From: Chloroflexota bacterium
GTDB taxonomy: Bacteria > Chloroflexota > UBA6077 > JACCZL01
Direction of reading: 5' to 3'
Length of the DNA: 56,963 nt
Assembly: GCA_030447245.1 (NCBI GenBank)
Contig: JAUJPG010000015.1
Coordinates: 1-56,963, forward strand
The notes under the pieces are model-generated. The model did no database searches, was not told the origin of the DNA, and was given only the letters and a program-made list of their open reading frames with translations. Below, one piece after another: positions 8,933 through 17,667 of the stretch. The translations under genes and the position numbers were made by a program. Each line of letters opens with the position of its first letter. The first letter of the stretch is position 1.

Positions 8933-9358
8933 ATGAAGCACTCAGGACTGCGCGCGCTGATGAGGAGGCTGTCGACACCGGCAGCCCTGGCCCTGGTGGC
9001 CGGCCTGCTGCTGGGGCCGGCGACCTCCTATGCCGACCATGTCGAGGATCACAGTGACAAGGTCGGCGTCTGCCACGAGACCGGATCGGGACGGTACGTC
9101 TTCATCGAGGTCGGCGCGCCCGCGGCCGAAGAAGAGGGCGAAGACGGCCACGGGCACGGCCAGCACGAGGGCGACAAAATCGGCGTGGACTCGGCAGAAG
9201 ACTGCCCCGACGATGTGGACAAGGACCAGCTCGACAAGGATGAGGAGAACAAGGACAAGTCCGACGAGGATAATGACGATGACGGCAGTCGTGGCCGCGG
9301 TCACGGCCAGGGGACGCATCCGGGCCGGGGACGCGGCCTCGGCGCCCCGGGGCGCTAA
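8933..9358 (+). CDS. Small secreted acidic, His/Gly-rich protein
   Basis: A 141-residue protein with a signal peptide (residues 1-35, cleavage near TSYA-DH). A short motif VCHETGSGRYVFIEV (about 46-60) resembles a VCHxTGS...V motif I recall from secreted proteins of high-GC bacteria. The rest is low-complexity: Glu/His/Gly-rich (EDGHGHGQHEGD), then a strongly acidic Asp/Glu/Lys stretch (about 90-122), then an Arg/Gly tail. Acid and histidine clusters suggest metal or polyelectrolyte binding outside the cell, which is inference only. GGGGAAG precedes ATG 8933. It follows the sigma factor gene and may be in its regulon. Confidence 0.7.
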   Translation: MKHSGLRALMRRLSTPAALALVAGLLLGPATSYADHVEDHSDKVGVCHETGSGRYVFIEVGAPAAEEEGEDGHGHGQHEGDKIGVDSAEDCPDDVDKDQLDKDEENKDKSDEDNDDDGSRGRGHGQGTHPGRGRGLGAPGR

Positions 9359-9673
9359 CAACGCTGGCCTCGCGATCTGAGGGCCTGAGCCGGGGCCGGG
9401 TGAGCCAGCCCCGGCTCGCTGCTTCAGCTGGCGCCAACCACGCGTGGAGTCCGGCCGCCGGCACGGGCCGTGCAACAGTGACCGGCCCCGCGCGAAATCA
9501 GTCTCGGCATGACATGTCGCCCGGTGCAGCGATTCCGCCGGGGCCGCACACCTGAGCACAGAATTCGCGTTGTGTAGACACCCGCACCGAGATGGTTGCA
9601 GATTTGGATACAATCAAGGTCTCGGCTGCGCCGGGGGCTGAGGACCTGTGATGCTCGACGAGGTCAAGCAGAC
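9359..9673 (+). other. Intergenic spacer with hairpin and possible promoter
   Basis: There is no credible gene here. A strong hairpin (9387-9417) probably ends the upstream transcript. A TACAAT at 9609-9614 could be the -10 box of the glycosyltransferase gene beginning at 9674, without a clear -35. GAGGT at 9660-9664 is that gene's ribosome binding site. Confidence 0.45.
9387..9417 (+). terminator. GC-rich terminator-like hairpin
   Basis: GAGCCGGGGC (9387-9396) and GCCCCGGCTC (9408-9417) form a perfect 10-bp stem with an 11-base loop, about 30 bases after the stop of the secreted protein gene. No T-tract follows. Confidence 0.55.
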
Positions 9674-11206
9674 GTGCGATCACTGCGCATCTTGATGGTT
9701 TCGTCTGAGGGGCCGCCGACGCGCAGCGGGATCGCCCGCACTATCGGGTACCTGCGCGATGGCTTGCAGGATCGCGGGCACCGTGTCGATGTGATCTCGC
9801 ACCCTGGTGTGCAACGCGTCGCTCTTGGTGAGGTGCGCCTCAGCAGACTGATCTTCCATCTCACCGGTCTGGCTCGGCGGATCGATGACTACGATCTGGT
9901 CCACCTCCACGGGGCTGCACCGACGGTGAGCGATGCTTTTCTGCTCTTTGCCCGGATCCGCGGCCTGCGACCACCCCTCGTCTACACCCATCACTGTGAC
10001 ATCGACATGAGTCCAGTCCGCTGGTTGAGTGGGTTCTACAACACCCTGCACCATCGGCTCAGCGCCGGCGTCGATCAGGTGGTCAGCACCACGTCGGACT
10101 ACGCCACCGAGGTTGGGGTGAGAGGCCGGATCTCGATCATTCCCCTGGGAGTGGATTTCGCCCGGTTCGCCACGGGCGGGCCCAAAGATCGACAATTCAC
10201 CGTGCTCTTCGCCGGACAGTTTCGCCCGTACAAGGGTGTGCGGGTGCTCTTGCGAGCCATGGCATCGGTCCAGGGAGCCCGTCTCCTCGTAGCCGGGGGC
10301 TGCACGGCCAGGAACTGCACGGAGGAACAGGACTACCGTGCCCTCGCCGCCGAACTGGGCGTCTACGTCGAGTTCCATACCCGTCCTGGGGACGACCACC
10401 TGCGCGAGCTCTATCGGCGGGCGCACGCGGTCGTGTTGCCCTCGGTAACGCGGGCGGAGGCGTTCGGCTTGGTGCTGCTGGAGGGCATGGCAGCGGGCTG
10501 CGTGCCGGTCGCGTCGGACCTGCCCGGCGTGCGCGACGTGGTCGCGGAGACCGGCTTCACCTTCCCGGTCGGGGACGTTGACGGGCTTGCCACCACGCTG
10601 CGCCGCTTGCGCGACGAGCCGGCGCTGGTCGAGCAGAGCGGGGCCCGCGCCCGCGAACGGGCCTCCACGTTCACCTGGGAGCGCACCGTCTCGGAGTATG
10701 AGCGCCTGTTCGTGGACCTGGTGGTAACACGCGAGCTGCGCTCCTGGCTGATGGACCGGGCGGACGCTACCGGGTTGCGGGCCTTCTTGACCCATGTGGC
10801 GAGGAGCCTGGAAGCGGAGTGGGCCGAGGTACTGCTCCGAACGGCCAATCATCAGGTCTACCGAGTCGGCTCGGCGGCCGGATCGGCGGGGACAGCCGGT
10901 TGGAGGCTCACGCGGGCAGCGGCCCCACTTGCGCGATACAGCTGCGACATCGGACAGGGTGTGCTCCTGGAATCGGGCGGCGCCGACGCATCATGGCCAT
11001 TGACGGCACGACCCGCCGACTGGACCGGCTCAGCCGTCGCTGTGCCGTTGACCGCGGACGGGTCGCATTTCGGGGCGATGCTGGCGCTGCGCGAGCGCCC
11101 GTTCGCCCGACACGACCTCGACAGGCTGACGCGCCTGGCCGGGCATGCCGCGCCCAAGCTGCGCGCCTGGCACAATATGGTGAGCATCCCGGACGCTGTG
11201 GCCTAG
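9674..11206 (+). CDS. GT4 glycosyltransferase fused to a GAF-like domain
   Basis: About 510 residues. The N-terminal 350 form a GT-B glycosyltransferase of family GT4: an N-terminal strand RILMVSSEGPPTRSGIA, the donor-side strand TVLFAGQFRPYKGVRVLL, and the nucleotide-sugar motif EAFGLVLLEGMAAG with its paired glutamates. Residues about 352-500 look like a GAF sensor domain (LLRTANHQVYRV ... AVAVPLTADGSHFGAMLAL). GT4 enzymes rarely carry GAF domains, so a small ligand might regulate activity. GTG 9674 was chosen because GAGGT lies nine bases upstream; the frame is open to 9596. It starts the polysaccharide locus. Confidence 0.8.
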   Translation: MRSLRILMVSSEGPPTRSGIARTIGYLRDGLQDRGHRVDVISHPGVQRVALGEVRLSRLIFHLTGLARRIDDYDLVHLHGAAPTVSDAFLLFARIRGLRPPLVYTHHCDIDMSPVRWLSGFYNTLHHRLSAGVDQVVSTTSDYATEVGVRGRISIIPLGVDFARFATGGPKDRQFTVLFAGQFRPYKGVRVLLRAMASVQGARLLVAGGCTARNCTEEQDYRALAAELGVYVEFHTRPGDDHLRELYRRAHAVVLPSVTRAEAFGLVLLEGMAAGCVPVASDLPGVRDVVAETGFTFPVGDVDGLATTLRRLRDEPALVEQSGARARERASTFTWERTVSEYERLFVDLVVTRELRSWLMDRADATGLRAFLTHVARSLEAEWAEVLLRTANHQVYRVGSAAGSAGTAGWRLTRAAAPLARYSCDIGQGVLLESGGADASWPLTARPADWTGSAVAVPLTADGSHFGAMLALRERPFARHDLDRLTRLAGHAAPKLRAWHNMVSIPDAVA

Positions 11207-11291
11207 AACCGCGGCATGCGGATGATCGCGGGCGCGGGCATCGTGGCGAGACTCAGGTTCTGGCCGCGGGCGCCGAGATGGTAGGGCACGG

Positions 11292-13220
11292 TTGCGGGGC
11301 AGCAGGCAGGTGGTAGCTGGATCTTCCGGACCGGCGGGCACCGCCGCCTCCCGGGTCGCTGCGAGGGGACCGTCTACCAACCCCCTTCAGCGTCGAGCTT
11401 TCCTGCGCGAGCCGAGGCGCGCCTGGGTCGTTGCGCTCGCGGTTGGGCTTGTCACGCTGCTCGTGCACGGCTACCGCTTGAGCGCCGCGCCAGACTTCCT
11501 GGCCGATGAAGGTCTGTACTTCTTGCCCGGACGCAACCTGGCGAGCGGGGCCGGTCTGCTCGGCGACCGCGGCGTCTTCTTCTGGCACCCGCCGGTCTAC
11601 TTCCTGGTCGAGGCCGTCTACATCAAGCTCGCCGGACTGCTGGATGACGATGTTGTTACCGCGCTCTACTCGGTGCGATGGCTGAACGTCTCCTTCTCCG
11701 CGGCGACGGCCGGGCTGCTCGTCTTGTTCGGGCGCAAGCTCCACAGCTACAAGGCCGGACTCCTGATGGCGGGCATCTTCGTGCTCGACCCCTACGTGCA
11801 GCGCATCAATCGTCGCGGCATGCTGGAAACGCTCGCCATGCTGTTCACCCTGATCGGCCTGTACATCTTCTTCACGCGCCGACAGGGCCCCACCAGGTGG
11901 CAACAGCTCGGGGCCGGCGTCGCCTTCGGCCTGGCGATCCTGACCAAGGAGCCGATGGCCCTCGAGCTCCTCGCCGTCCTGGGTTTTGCCGCGTGGTCGG
12001 GGTGGGCCCGGCTGCGGGATGCCGTGCACGTCGCCGCGATCGCCTCGCTCGTCTATTTGGTCTACCCAATCTGGGCGGTCGCCATTGGTCAGGGCGATAG
12101 TTACTTTCGGTTCAGATCCTATGGGCTCGGGCGGTTCTTCAGCTTGCTCAAAGGGGCCGACTGGCAGCCACCGGGAATCGACGTCTTGACGGCCGCTGGC
12201 CTCAGGCTCTTGAACGATGTCCTCGTGGCGATCGGTCGGTTTCCGAGCCACCTGCTCGGCGTGCTCGGCGGCCTCGCCTTGGTGATCCTCCTGCTGCGCT
12301 TCCGTCACCGCGCCGAAGCGCGCTACCTGGCCATCTTCGGCACGATCTGCTGCGGTCTGATCGGCTTCTCCCTCGTCGGGGGCACACTTCGTACCTGGTT
12401 CTTCTCCCTTCGGACGAACAGGTCACCCCCGCTCGTGGAGAACGTCCTGACGATGCTCAGTCAGTACCTGATGAGCTACCTGGTCATCGTGCTTGGCGTC
12501 CTCTTTACGGCCATCCTCGTGCTGCGCTTCCGCCACCGCGCCGAGGCGCGCTATCTGGCCATGTGGAGCGTGGTCAGCTACGGGTTCATCGGCTTCGGCC
12601 TCACCTTCGGGAAGATCAGCGACCATTTCTTCTACTACGTGATCCTGCCCGCGATCGCCGTCGTCGGCTATGTTCTCGCGGCGCTCTTGGAGTCGGCTGC
12701 GAGCCCACTTGCCGAGGAGCAAGATAGGATCGGGCAACCTCTGCGCGGGCCTGGGTGGCCGGTCCGTGCGAAGCCCGTCGGCGTACGCCTCGTGCTGCCA
12801 GTGTCTGCACTTCTCGTGATGTCCTTGTACAACGGTTATCAATGGCTAGATACGTACGGGCGAGGCGTCGACAACTCATACGCCAGGATCTATCGCTACG
12901 TGAGGGAGAACGTCCCACCTGGAGAGACGATCTCTGTCGGCAGTGATGTCAGCAACTATCTCTTTTCGCCAGATTACGTGATCCAGTTCCATCGCAACCC
13001 GAAAAGCGTCACCGATGAGCAGGTGCGCTACTTCATCCTGAGTTCCAAGGACTCGTGGGGTCCGTACCACTCGTTGAGGCGCGAGTTCTACGACTGGGTC
13101 ATGCAGGAGACCCGGCCACTGATTGAGGCAGAGGGTGTCACCTTCTGGAAGCTTGGACTGTATTACCGAGACGTGACCCCCGGCCGGGCTTGGGAGAATG
13201 AAGAGACGAGGCCGGGGTAG
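11292..13220 (+). CDS. PMT/ArnT-like membrane glycosyltransferase with an internal duplication
   Basis: About 642 residues with ten or more hydrophobic segments. The first external loop has the acidic motif DFLADEGLYFLPGRN and then FFWHPPVYFLVE, as in GT39/GT83 lipid-phosphate-sugar transferases. A 76-residue unit around LRFRHRAEARYLA occurs twice in tandem (see the repeat at 12213-12605). The C-terminal region is soluble and exported. TTG 11292 opens the frame; GTG 11310 is an equally good start. It probably adds or trims sugars on lipid-linked glycans outside the membrane (inference). Confidence 0.72.
   Translation: MRGSRQVVAGSSGPAGTAASRVAARGPSTNPLQRRAFLREPRRAWVVALAVGLVTLLVHGYRLSAAPDFLADEGLYFLPGRNLASGAGLLGDRGVFFWHPPVYFLVEAVYIKLAGLLDDDVVTALYSVRWLNVSFSAATAGLLVLFGRKLHSYKAGLLMAGIFVLDPYVQRINRRGMLETLAMLFTLIGLYIFFTRRQGPTRWQQLGAGVAFGLAILTKEPMALELLAVLGFAAWSGWARLRDAVHVAAIASLVYLVYPIWAVAIGQGDSYFRFRSYGLGRFFSLLKGADWQPPGIDVLTAAGLRLLNDVLVAIGRFPSHLLGVLGGLALVILLLRFRHRAEARYLAIFGTICCGLIGFSLVGGTLRTWFFSLRTNRSPPLVENVLTMLSQYLMSYLVIVLGVLFTAILVLRFRHRAEARYLAMWSVVSYGFIGFGLTFGKISDHFFYYVILPAIAVVGYVLAALLESAASPLAEEQDRIGQPLRGPGWPVRAKPVGVRLVLPVSALLVMSLYNGYQWLDTYGRGVDNSYARIYRYVRENVPPGETISVGSDVSNYLFSPDYVIQFHRNPKSVTDEQVRYFILSSKDSWGPYHSLRREFYDWVMQETRPLIEAEGVTFWKLGLYYRDVTPGRAWENEETRPG
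12213..12605 (+). repeat. Tandem in-frame duplication inside the glycosyltransferase
   Basis: The segments starting at 12213 and 12441 (offset 228 bases, 76 codons) encode clearly related sequence over about 55 residues. Both contain LRFRHRAEARYLA, followed by a Gly-x-Ile-Gly-Phe pattern, and the core bases at 12294-12334 and 12522-12562 are nearly identical. The event appears to have added a membrane segment pair to the protein. Confidence 0.8.
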
Positions 13221-13244
13221 CGGCGGTCCGGCGGCAATGGAACG

Positions 13245-14420
13245 ATGGCGGCGGTGAGGGCGACGGTCGCCTTCGACGCCCGGTACGTGAGCGACCGCTA
13301 TCACGGCATCGGACGCCACACCTACAACACGCTCGAAGCACTGACCCGGCTCGATCTGGATCGTCAGTATCTCGTCTACTACCATCCGGACTACCCCAAC
13401 GATCGCTTTGATCTCGGGCGCTTGGAAGAACGGCCGAACGTCGAGTTGAGACCGATCCGGCTTCCGCTCTACCTGCCGACCGAGCAACTGGTCTGGCCGG
13501 TGTTGCTCGCGAAGACCCGCGCGATGCTCTTCCATTCGCCGTACGTTACGCTGCCGCTGCTCGCGCCGGTCGCGTTGGTCATGACGGTACATGACCTCAT
13601 CTTCGAGCGCTTCCCTGAGTATATGCCGCGGCGCCGGCTGCGAACGTTCTACCGTGGCCTGACAGCGCTGGGTGCCCGGAGAGCAGCCGCGATCCTGACG
13701 GTGTCGAACGTCACCCGATGCGATCTCGAGGCGTATTATCGGGTCGACGCGGGGAAGGTCCACGTCGTCGGCGGCGCGGTCGACTCGACATTTCGGCGCG
13801 TCGATGACCGCGGACGGCTCGCGGCGGTCATCGACCGCTACCGACTGCCCCGACGGTTCGTGCTGGCGGTCGGTGCGGGCCGGCCGCACAAGAACCTGGC
13901 GATGCTGGTCGACGCGTTCGCCGGCCTCGACCCGTCACTCGCCCCGGCACTGGTCATCGCCGGCGAGTACGATCCACGATTCGTGGATAAGGTCTCGGCG
14001 CGTGCCCGCACCCACGGGCTCGAGGAGCGTGTCCTCCGGCCAGGCTCAGTTCGCGAGGCGGACCTGCCGGCGCTCTACAGCCTCGCCGACGTGCTGGTTT
14101 TCCCCTCGCTCGTCGAAGGATTCGGCCTGCCCCCGCTGGAGGCGATGGCGTGTGGCACACCCGTGCTCGCCTCGAATGCGTCGTCCATTCCCGAGGTGGT
14201 CGGCGATGCTGCCCTCAGCTTCGACCCGCGCGGCCCGGCGCAGCTCGCGACCGTGCTCAGGAGGATACTGAGCGACGCTGACCTGCGGGCTGATCTCAGC
14301 CGTCGCGGGCTGGCGCGCGCCCGCGAATTCTCGTGGGACCGGGTGGCCCGTGCCACGCTCGGGGCGTACGCCGCCGCCCTGAAGGTCAGGACTGCTTCAA
14401 GCGGGCTGCCGCAAAGCTGA
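13245..14420 (+). CDS. GT4 family glycosyltransferase
   Basis: A 391-residue GT-B enzyme. The N-terminal domain has [18 protein letters not shown], a typical GT4 acceptor-side glycine loop. The C-terminal donor domain contains [21 protein letters not shown] and [20 protein letters not shown] with the two conserved glutamates. It resembles mannosyl/rhamnosyl transferases that build surface polysaccharides on the cytoplasmic side of the membrane. Its last 35 bases overlap the 3' end of the convergent flippase gene, so no shared terminator is possible. ATG 13245 lies 25 bases after the previous stop. Confidence 0.86.
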   Translation: MAAVRATVAFDARYVSDRYHGIGRHTYNTLEALTRLDLDRQYLVYYHPDYPNDRFDLGRLEERPNVELRPIRLPLYLPTEQLVWPVLLAKTRAMLFHSPYVTLPLLAPVALVMTVHDLIFERFPEYMPRRRLRTFYRGLTALGARRAAAILTVSNVTRCDLEAYYRVDAGKVHVVGGAVDSTFRRVDDRGRLAAVIDRYRLPRRFVLAVGAGRPHKNLAMLVDAFAGLDPSLAPALVIAGEYDPRFVDKVSARARTHGLEERVLRPGSVREADLPALYSLADVLVFPSLVEGFGLPPLEAMACGTPVLASNASSIPEVVGDAALSFDPRGPAQLATVLRRILSDADLRADLSRRGLARAREFSWDRVARATLGAYAAALKVRTASSGLPQS

Positions 14421-15948
14421 GCATGCCATCGACGAAGCCGCGGTAGGCCTGCCGTTCAACCTGGCTCGCGCCAAAGCTGAGATATGCGGTCACGTACACC
14501 GCGAGGCCACTACCCGCCACGACGGTCATGGCGATCAGTGATGACGGCTCAACCACCTGCCGGACGAGGTAGAGGACGATCGCCATCGGAACAGCGGGCC
14601 CGAACGCCGGCAAGAAGATCTCCTTCAGTGCCTCCTCGGCGCTGATACCGATGACCCGCATCGAGTAGGGCAGGACCAAGCAGAGGCATTCGAAGACGGT
14701 CGGGATCAGGGTTCCGAGAGCAACGCCGGTGAGCCCCAATGGATGCACGAGTGCGATCGACAGCCCGAGGTTCGCCAGAGCTGAGCCGACCGACATCATT
14801 GCTAGTGGCCGATGCCGTGCCATTCCCTGGAGAATCGAGCTGGCGGGCCACTGGCTGGTTGCGATGAGGCTGGCTAACGTGAGGATGCCAACCAACTGGA
14901 CCTGATCTGCGTATGCAGCGCCGACCCACACGGTAAGGATCGGCTGCGCCAAGATGACGAGCGTGCATCCGACCGGCAGAAAGAGCGCAAGCGTCAACCG
15001 AGTGCCTTGGCTGTAGAGCGAGCGTAGGCGCGTCTGGTCGTCGGCGGCGTGGAGCTCCGAGGCCAGCGGCAGGAGCACCTTCATGAACTGATCGGTCAGA
15101 ACTTGCGCGGCTTCGCTCAACTTCCGGGCGATGGAGTACGGAGTGACGGCAGTGATTGGCAGGAACACGCCAATGATGATCTCGTCGGTCTTCGTCTGCA
15201 GTAGCCCGGCCCCCTGCGTCACGAAGACCGAGGAGCTGAACGAGATGATGGTCCGAACCTGCTGGCGTTTGGCACCCCGCCACCCGAACTGCAGCTCCGG
15301 CGCGACCCGGTTGATGACCCAGACGCTTACCGCCTGCATAGCCAGCGTGATGGGGATGTTCACCGCCACCATACCGAGCACGCCTCCGCCAAGGAGCAGC
15401 ACGACCACGGTCGCGGCCGCCGATATGAGCGTAGCGGCAGCACTGAGGTGGTTGACGAGGTCGTGGCGCTGCAACCCTCGCAGGACCGCCCCAGCGGCCG
15501 TGCACGGGATCGAGATCCCGAGGGCGAAGCCCATCACGACTACGAGTGCGGTGGCCGTGGCCCGCTCGCCGTGCGGCACGTTGAAAACGTCCGGGAAGAC
15601 CGGAGCGATGGTCGCACTCAACGCGACGGCGATCAGGCCGAGGACGGAATAGAGGCGCAACGTCGTGGCAATCAGGCTGTGTGCCTGCTCGCTCTCTCCG
15701 CGCACAACGTGCTCGGCGACATACTTCGTGACCGCGCCCGCGATGCCCAGATCAAGGAGCGAGCCGTACGCCACCACCGAGCCGACGAGCACCCAAAGTC
15801 CGTAGCCGGCCGCCCCGAGCTGGTGCAGGATAAACGGCGTGAGGAAGAACCACGTGCCGAACTTGATGAACCGGCCCACATAGTTGCTGATGGTGCCGCT
15901 AAATACGCGGCGGCGGATCACCGCATCCTTCGCTGCGTCATCAACCAC
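14386..15948 (-). CDS. Polysaccharide flippase (Wzx/MVF superfamily)
   Basis: A 520-residue polytopic protein with about 12-14 membrane helices. The start, [19 protein letters not shown], and the helix pattern match oligosaccharide flippases that move undecaprenyl-linked repeat units across the membrane. It is the last gene of the ten-gene reverse operon, and its start overlaps the preceding GT2 gene by 31 bases. A flippase argues for a Wzx-type rather than ABC-type export route, although no Wzy polymerase is evident unless one of the PMT-like proteins does that job. Confidence 0.85.
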   Translation of the reverse strand: MVDDAAKDAVIRRRVFSGTISNYVGRFIKFGTWFFLTPFILHQLGAAGYGLWVLVGSVVAYGSLLDLGIAGAVTKYVAEHVVRGESEQAHSLIATTLRLYSVLGLIAVALSATIAPVFPDVFNVPHGERATATALVVVMGFALGISIPCTAAGAVLRGLQRHDLVNHLSAAATLISAAATVVVLLLGGGVLGMVAVNIPITLAMQAVSVWVINRVAPELQFGWRGAKRQQVRTIISFSSSVFVTQGAGLLQTKTDEIIIGVFLPITAVTPYSIARKLSEAAQVLTDQFMKVLLPLASELHAADDQTRLRSLYSQGTRLTLALFLPVGCTLVILAQPILTVWVGAAYADQVQLVGILTLASLIATSQWPASSILQGMARHRPLAMMSVGSALANLGLSIALVHPLGLTGVALGTLIPTVFECLCLVLPYSMRVIGISAEEALKEIFLPAFGPAVPMAIVLYLVRQVVEPSSLIAMTVVAGSGLAVYVTAYLSFGASQVERQAYRGFVDGMLSFAAARLKQS

Positions 15949-16862
15949 TGAGTGGCTCCCGAGAGGATCCCGAGGATGTATGCCGCGTCACCGAAAGCCA
16001 GCCGGCGTTCACGCCTCACCCGGTGGGTGAACTTCAGAACGTGGCGCCCGATGTCCCGGCGCATACGCCTCAGCATGTAGCGGTCCCCCAGGCTCAGGTA
16101 CTTGGCATAGTAAGCGCCCTGTCCGCGCCCGTAGCTCCAGCGCAGTGGAATGTAGTCATCTTCTCCCCGCCAGGCACGGTGGTGCAGCACAACTTCCGGG
16201 GCGTAAATGATCCGGTATCCTGCCTCGAGGAGCCGGAACCCGAAGTCGTTGTCCTCCGCCGCCGGGTACGGTGTCCCCGGACCGAGACGTTCGTCGAAAG
16301 AGCCCACGTCGTTGATAGCAGATCGGTATAGTGCCATGTTCATTGGATAGAGTACGTCGTTACCGATGCGGCCCTCGTAGACTGCGCGGAGCTCATCGAT
16401 CCGGGTTGATGGCGCGAAGCCACCCGGCGTCTCCGTTGCGGTCGGCAACACTCGTCCCGTCACGACGGCACGCGGCCCGGCTTGGACAAGCGCTCGAACG
16501 ATGGCGCCGAACCACGCCGGCGGGGCTAGTACGTCGTCATGCGTGAAGACCAGGATATGATGCCGTGCCGCCGTGACTCCGGCGTTGTTCGCGCGACTCA
16601 AGCCGATGGATCGCGTCCACAGGTAGCGGATCTCGCAGGCGCGGTCGGTGGTCAAGGCTGCCAGGCGCGGATGCGGGCTGTCACTCTGGTCAATGATGAT
16701 AAGCTCGGTCGGAACCTCGTCCCCCTGGAGAACTGCCTCGACACTTTCCGAAAGCAGCTGCGGCCGATTGCGCGAACAGATGATGAGCGAGGCCGCGGGA
16801 AGGCCCGTCGCTGTGGAAGCGTCCATCCCTTGCTCTGGAGTGGCTTGGTCAGGTGTGGACAC
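15918..16862 (-). CDS. GT2 family glycosyltransferase
   Basis: A 314-residue GT-A enzyme. The nucleotide-binding start ASLIICSRNRPQLLSESV is near residue 24, the DxD-like metal site is HDD (FTHDDVLAPP), and the acceptor/catalytic region is FDERLGPGTPYPAAEDNDFG with the ED pair. The C-terminus is basic and could sit on the membrane. It overlaps the flippase gene and follows the methyltransferase gene after 15 bases, within the same operon. The sugar transferred is unknown. Confidence 0.85.
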   Translation of the reverse strand: MSTPDQATPEQGMDASTATGLPAASLIICSRNRPQLLSESVEAVLQGDEVPTELIIIDQSDSPHPRLAALTTDRACEIRYLWTRSIGLSRANNAGVTAARHHILVFTHDDVLAPPAWFGAIVRALVQAGPRAVVTGRVLPTATETPGGFAPSTRIDELRAVYEGRIGNDVLYPMNMALYRSAINDVGSFDERLGPGTPYPAAEDNDFGFRLLEAGYRIIYAPEVVLHHRAWRGEDDYIPLRWSYGRGQGAYYAKYLSLGDRYMLRRMRRDIGRHVLKFTHRVRRERRLAFGDAAYILGILSGATQWLMTQRRMR

Positions 16863-16877
16863 GGATCCGGGACCCTT

Positions 16878-17606
16878 TCACCGCCTGACTGCCCGAATCG
16901 TGACGATAACCGGGAAATATGGATCGTCCACCTCGAGCTCGCGGCGTGACAACTCCTCGTGAGCCATCCCCATCAAGAAGGCGATGCCCGTCAACACGTT
17001 GCCGTACGAGCGGACCGTCACCTGCCCGGTGCCGAAGACGTCCTCGAAGAGTGACGAGCAGGAGGCAACCGTGAAGCGCCAGTAGTCGGTTTTCAGGCCC
17101 TCACCGCGGACAACCCGGCTCACCGACGGTACCGTGGCGAGGAGAACACCACCCGGGCGGAGGACGCGATGGGCGTGAGCAACGGCGGCGCGCGTGTCGT
17201 AGATCAGCTGCAGAGTCTGGGTGAGCACGAAGCAGTCGAACTGGTCCGACGGGATCGCATCGGCCGCGGCCAGGTCGGCGACGACCGTCGCGTGTGGGTT
17301 TGCCGGGTTGATGTCGAGGACATCGCGATGCTGGACAGCGGTCCCGAACCGGTCGGTGTAGCTGCTGTCTTTGACTTCGAGCACATGGCCATGAATATCG
17401 TGGCGATGCTCCCCGAGAAAGCGCTCGACGTAGTAGCGATCAACCGGTGTACCGCGGTCGAATCCCCAATGATTGCTCAGGGGCGTGACTCGACGGATGG
17501 TCCCGAGCCATGCCGGGCGCGACAGGCGGCGGAGGCGCTGACGGAGACGGCCTCGTTGCTCGGAAGGAATGTTGTCTCGCAGGGCGTCCAGCAGGCGTGC
17601 TCGCAT
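16878..17606 (-). CDS. SAM-dependent methyltransferase of the glycan operon
   Basis: About 242 residues with a class I methyltransferase-like core: HVLEVKDSSYTDRFG in place of the usual glycine loop, HATVVADLAAADAIPSDQFDCFVLTQTLQ (motif II/III), and HRVLRPGGVLLATVPSVSRV (post-III). This is the pattern of methyltransferases found in surface polysaccharide clusters. ATG 17606 was chosen because GAGAGGGGAAGC directly precedes it; the frame is open to 17654. It may methylate a sugar or a cap. The glycine-rich motif I is weak (EVKDSS). Confidence 0.78.
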   Translation of the reverse strand: MRARLLDALRDNIPSEQRGRLRQRLRRLSRPAWLGTIRRVTPLSNHWGFDRGTPVDRYYVERFLGEHRHDIHGHVLEVKDSSYTDRFGTAVQHRDVLDINPANPHATVVADLAAADAIPSDQFDCFVLTQTLQLIYDTRAAVAHAHRVLRPGGVLLATVPSVSRVVRGEGLKTDYWRFTVASCSSLFEDVFGTGQVTVRSYGNVLTGIAFLMGMAHEELSRRELEVDDPYFPVIVTIRAVRR

Positions 17607-17667
17607 GCTTCCCCTCTCCACTGTCGGCGTGCAACCGAGTGGGTGCTGCATCATCCGATCGGGCCGA

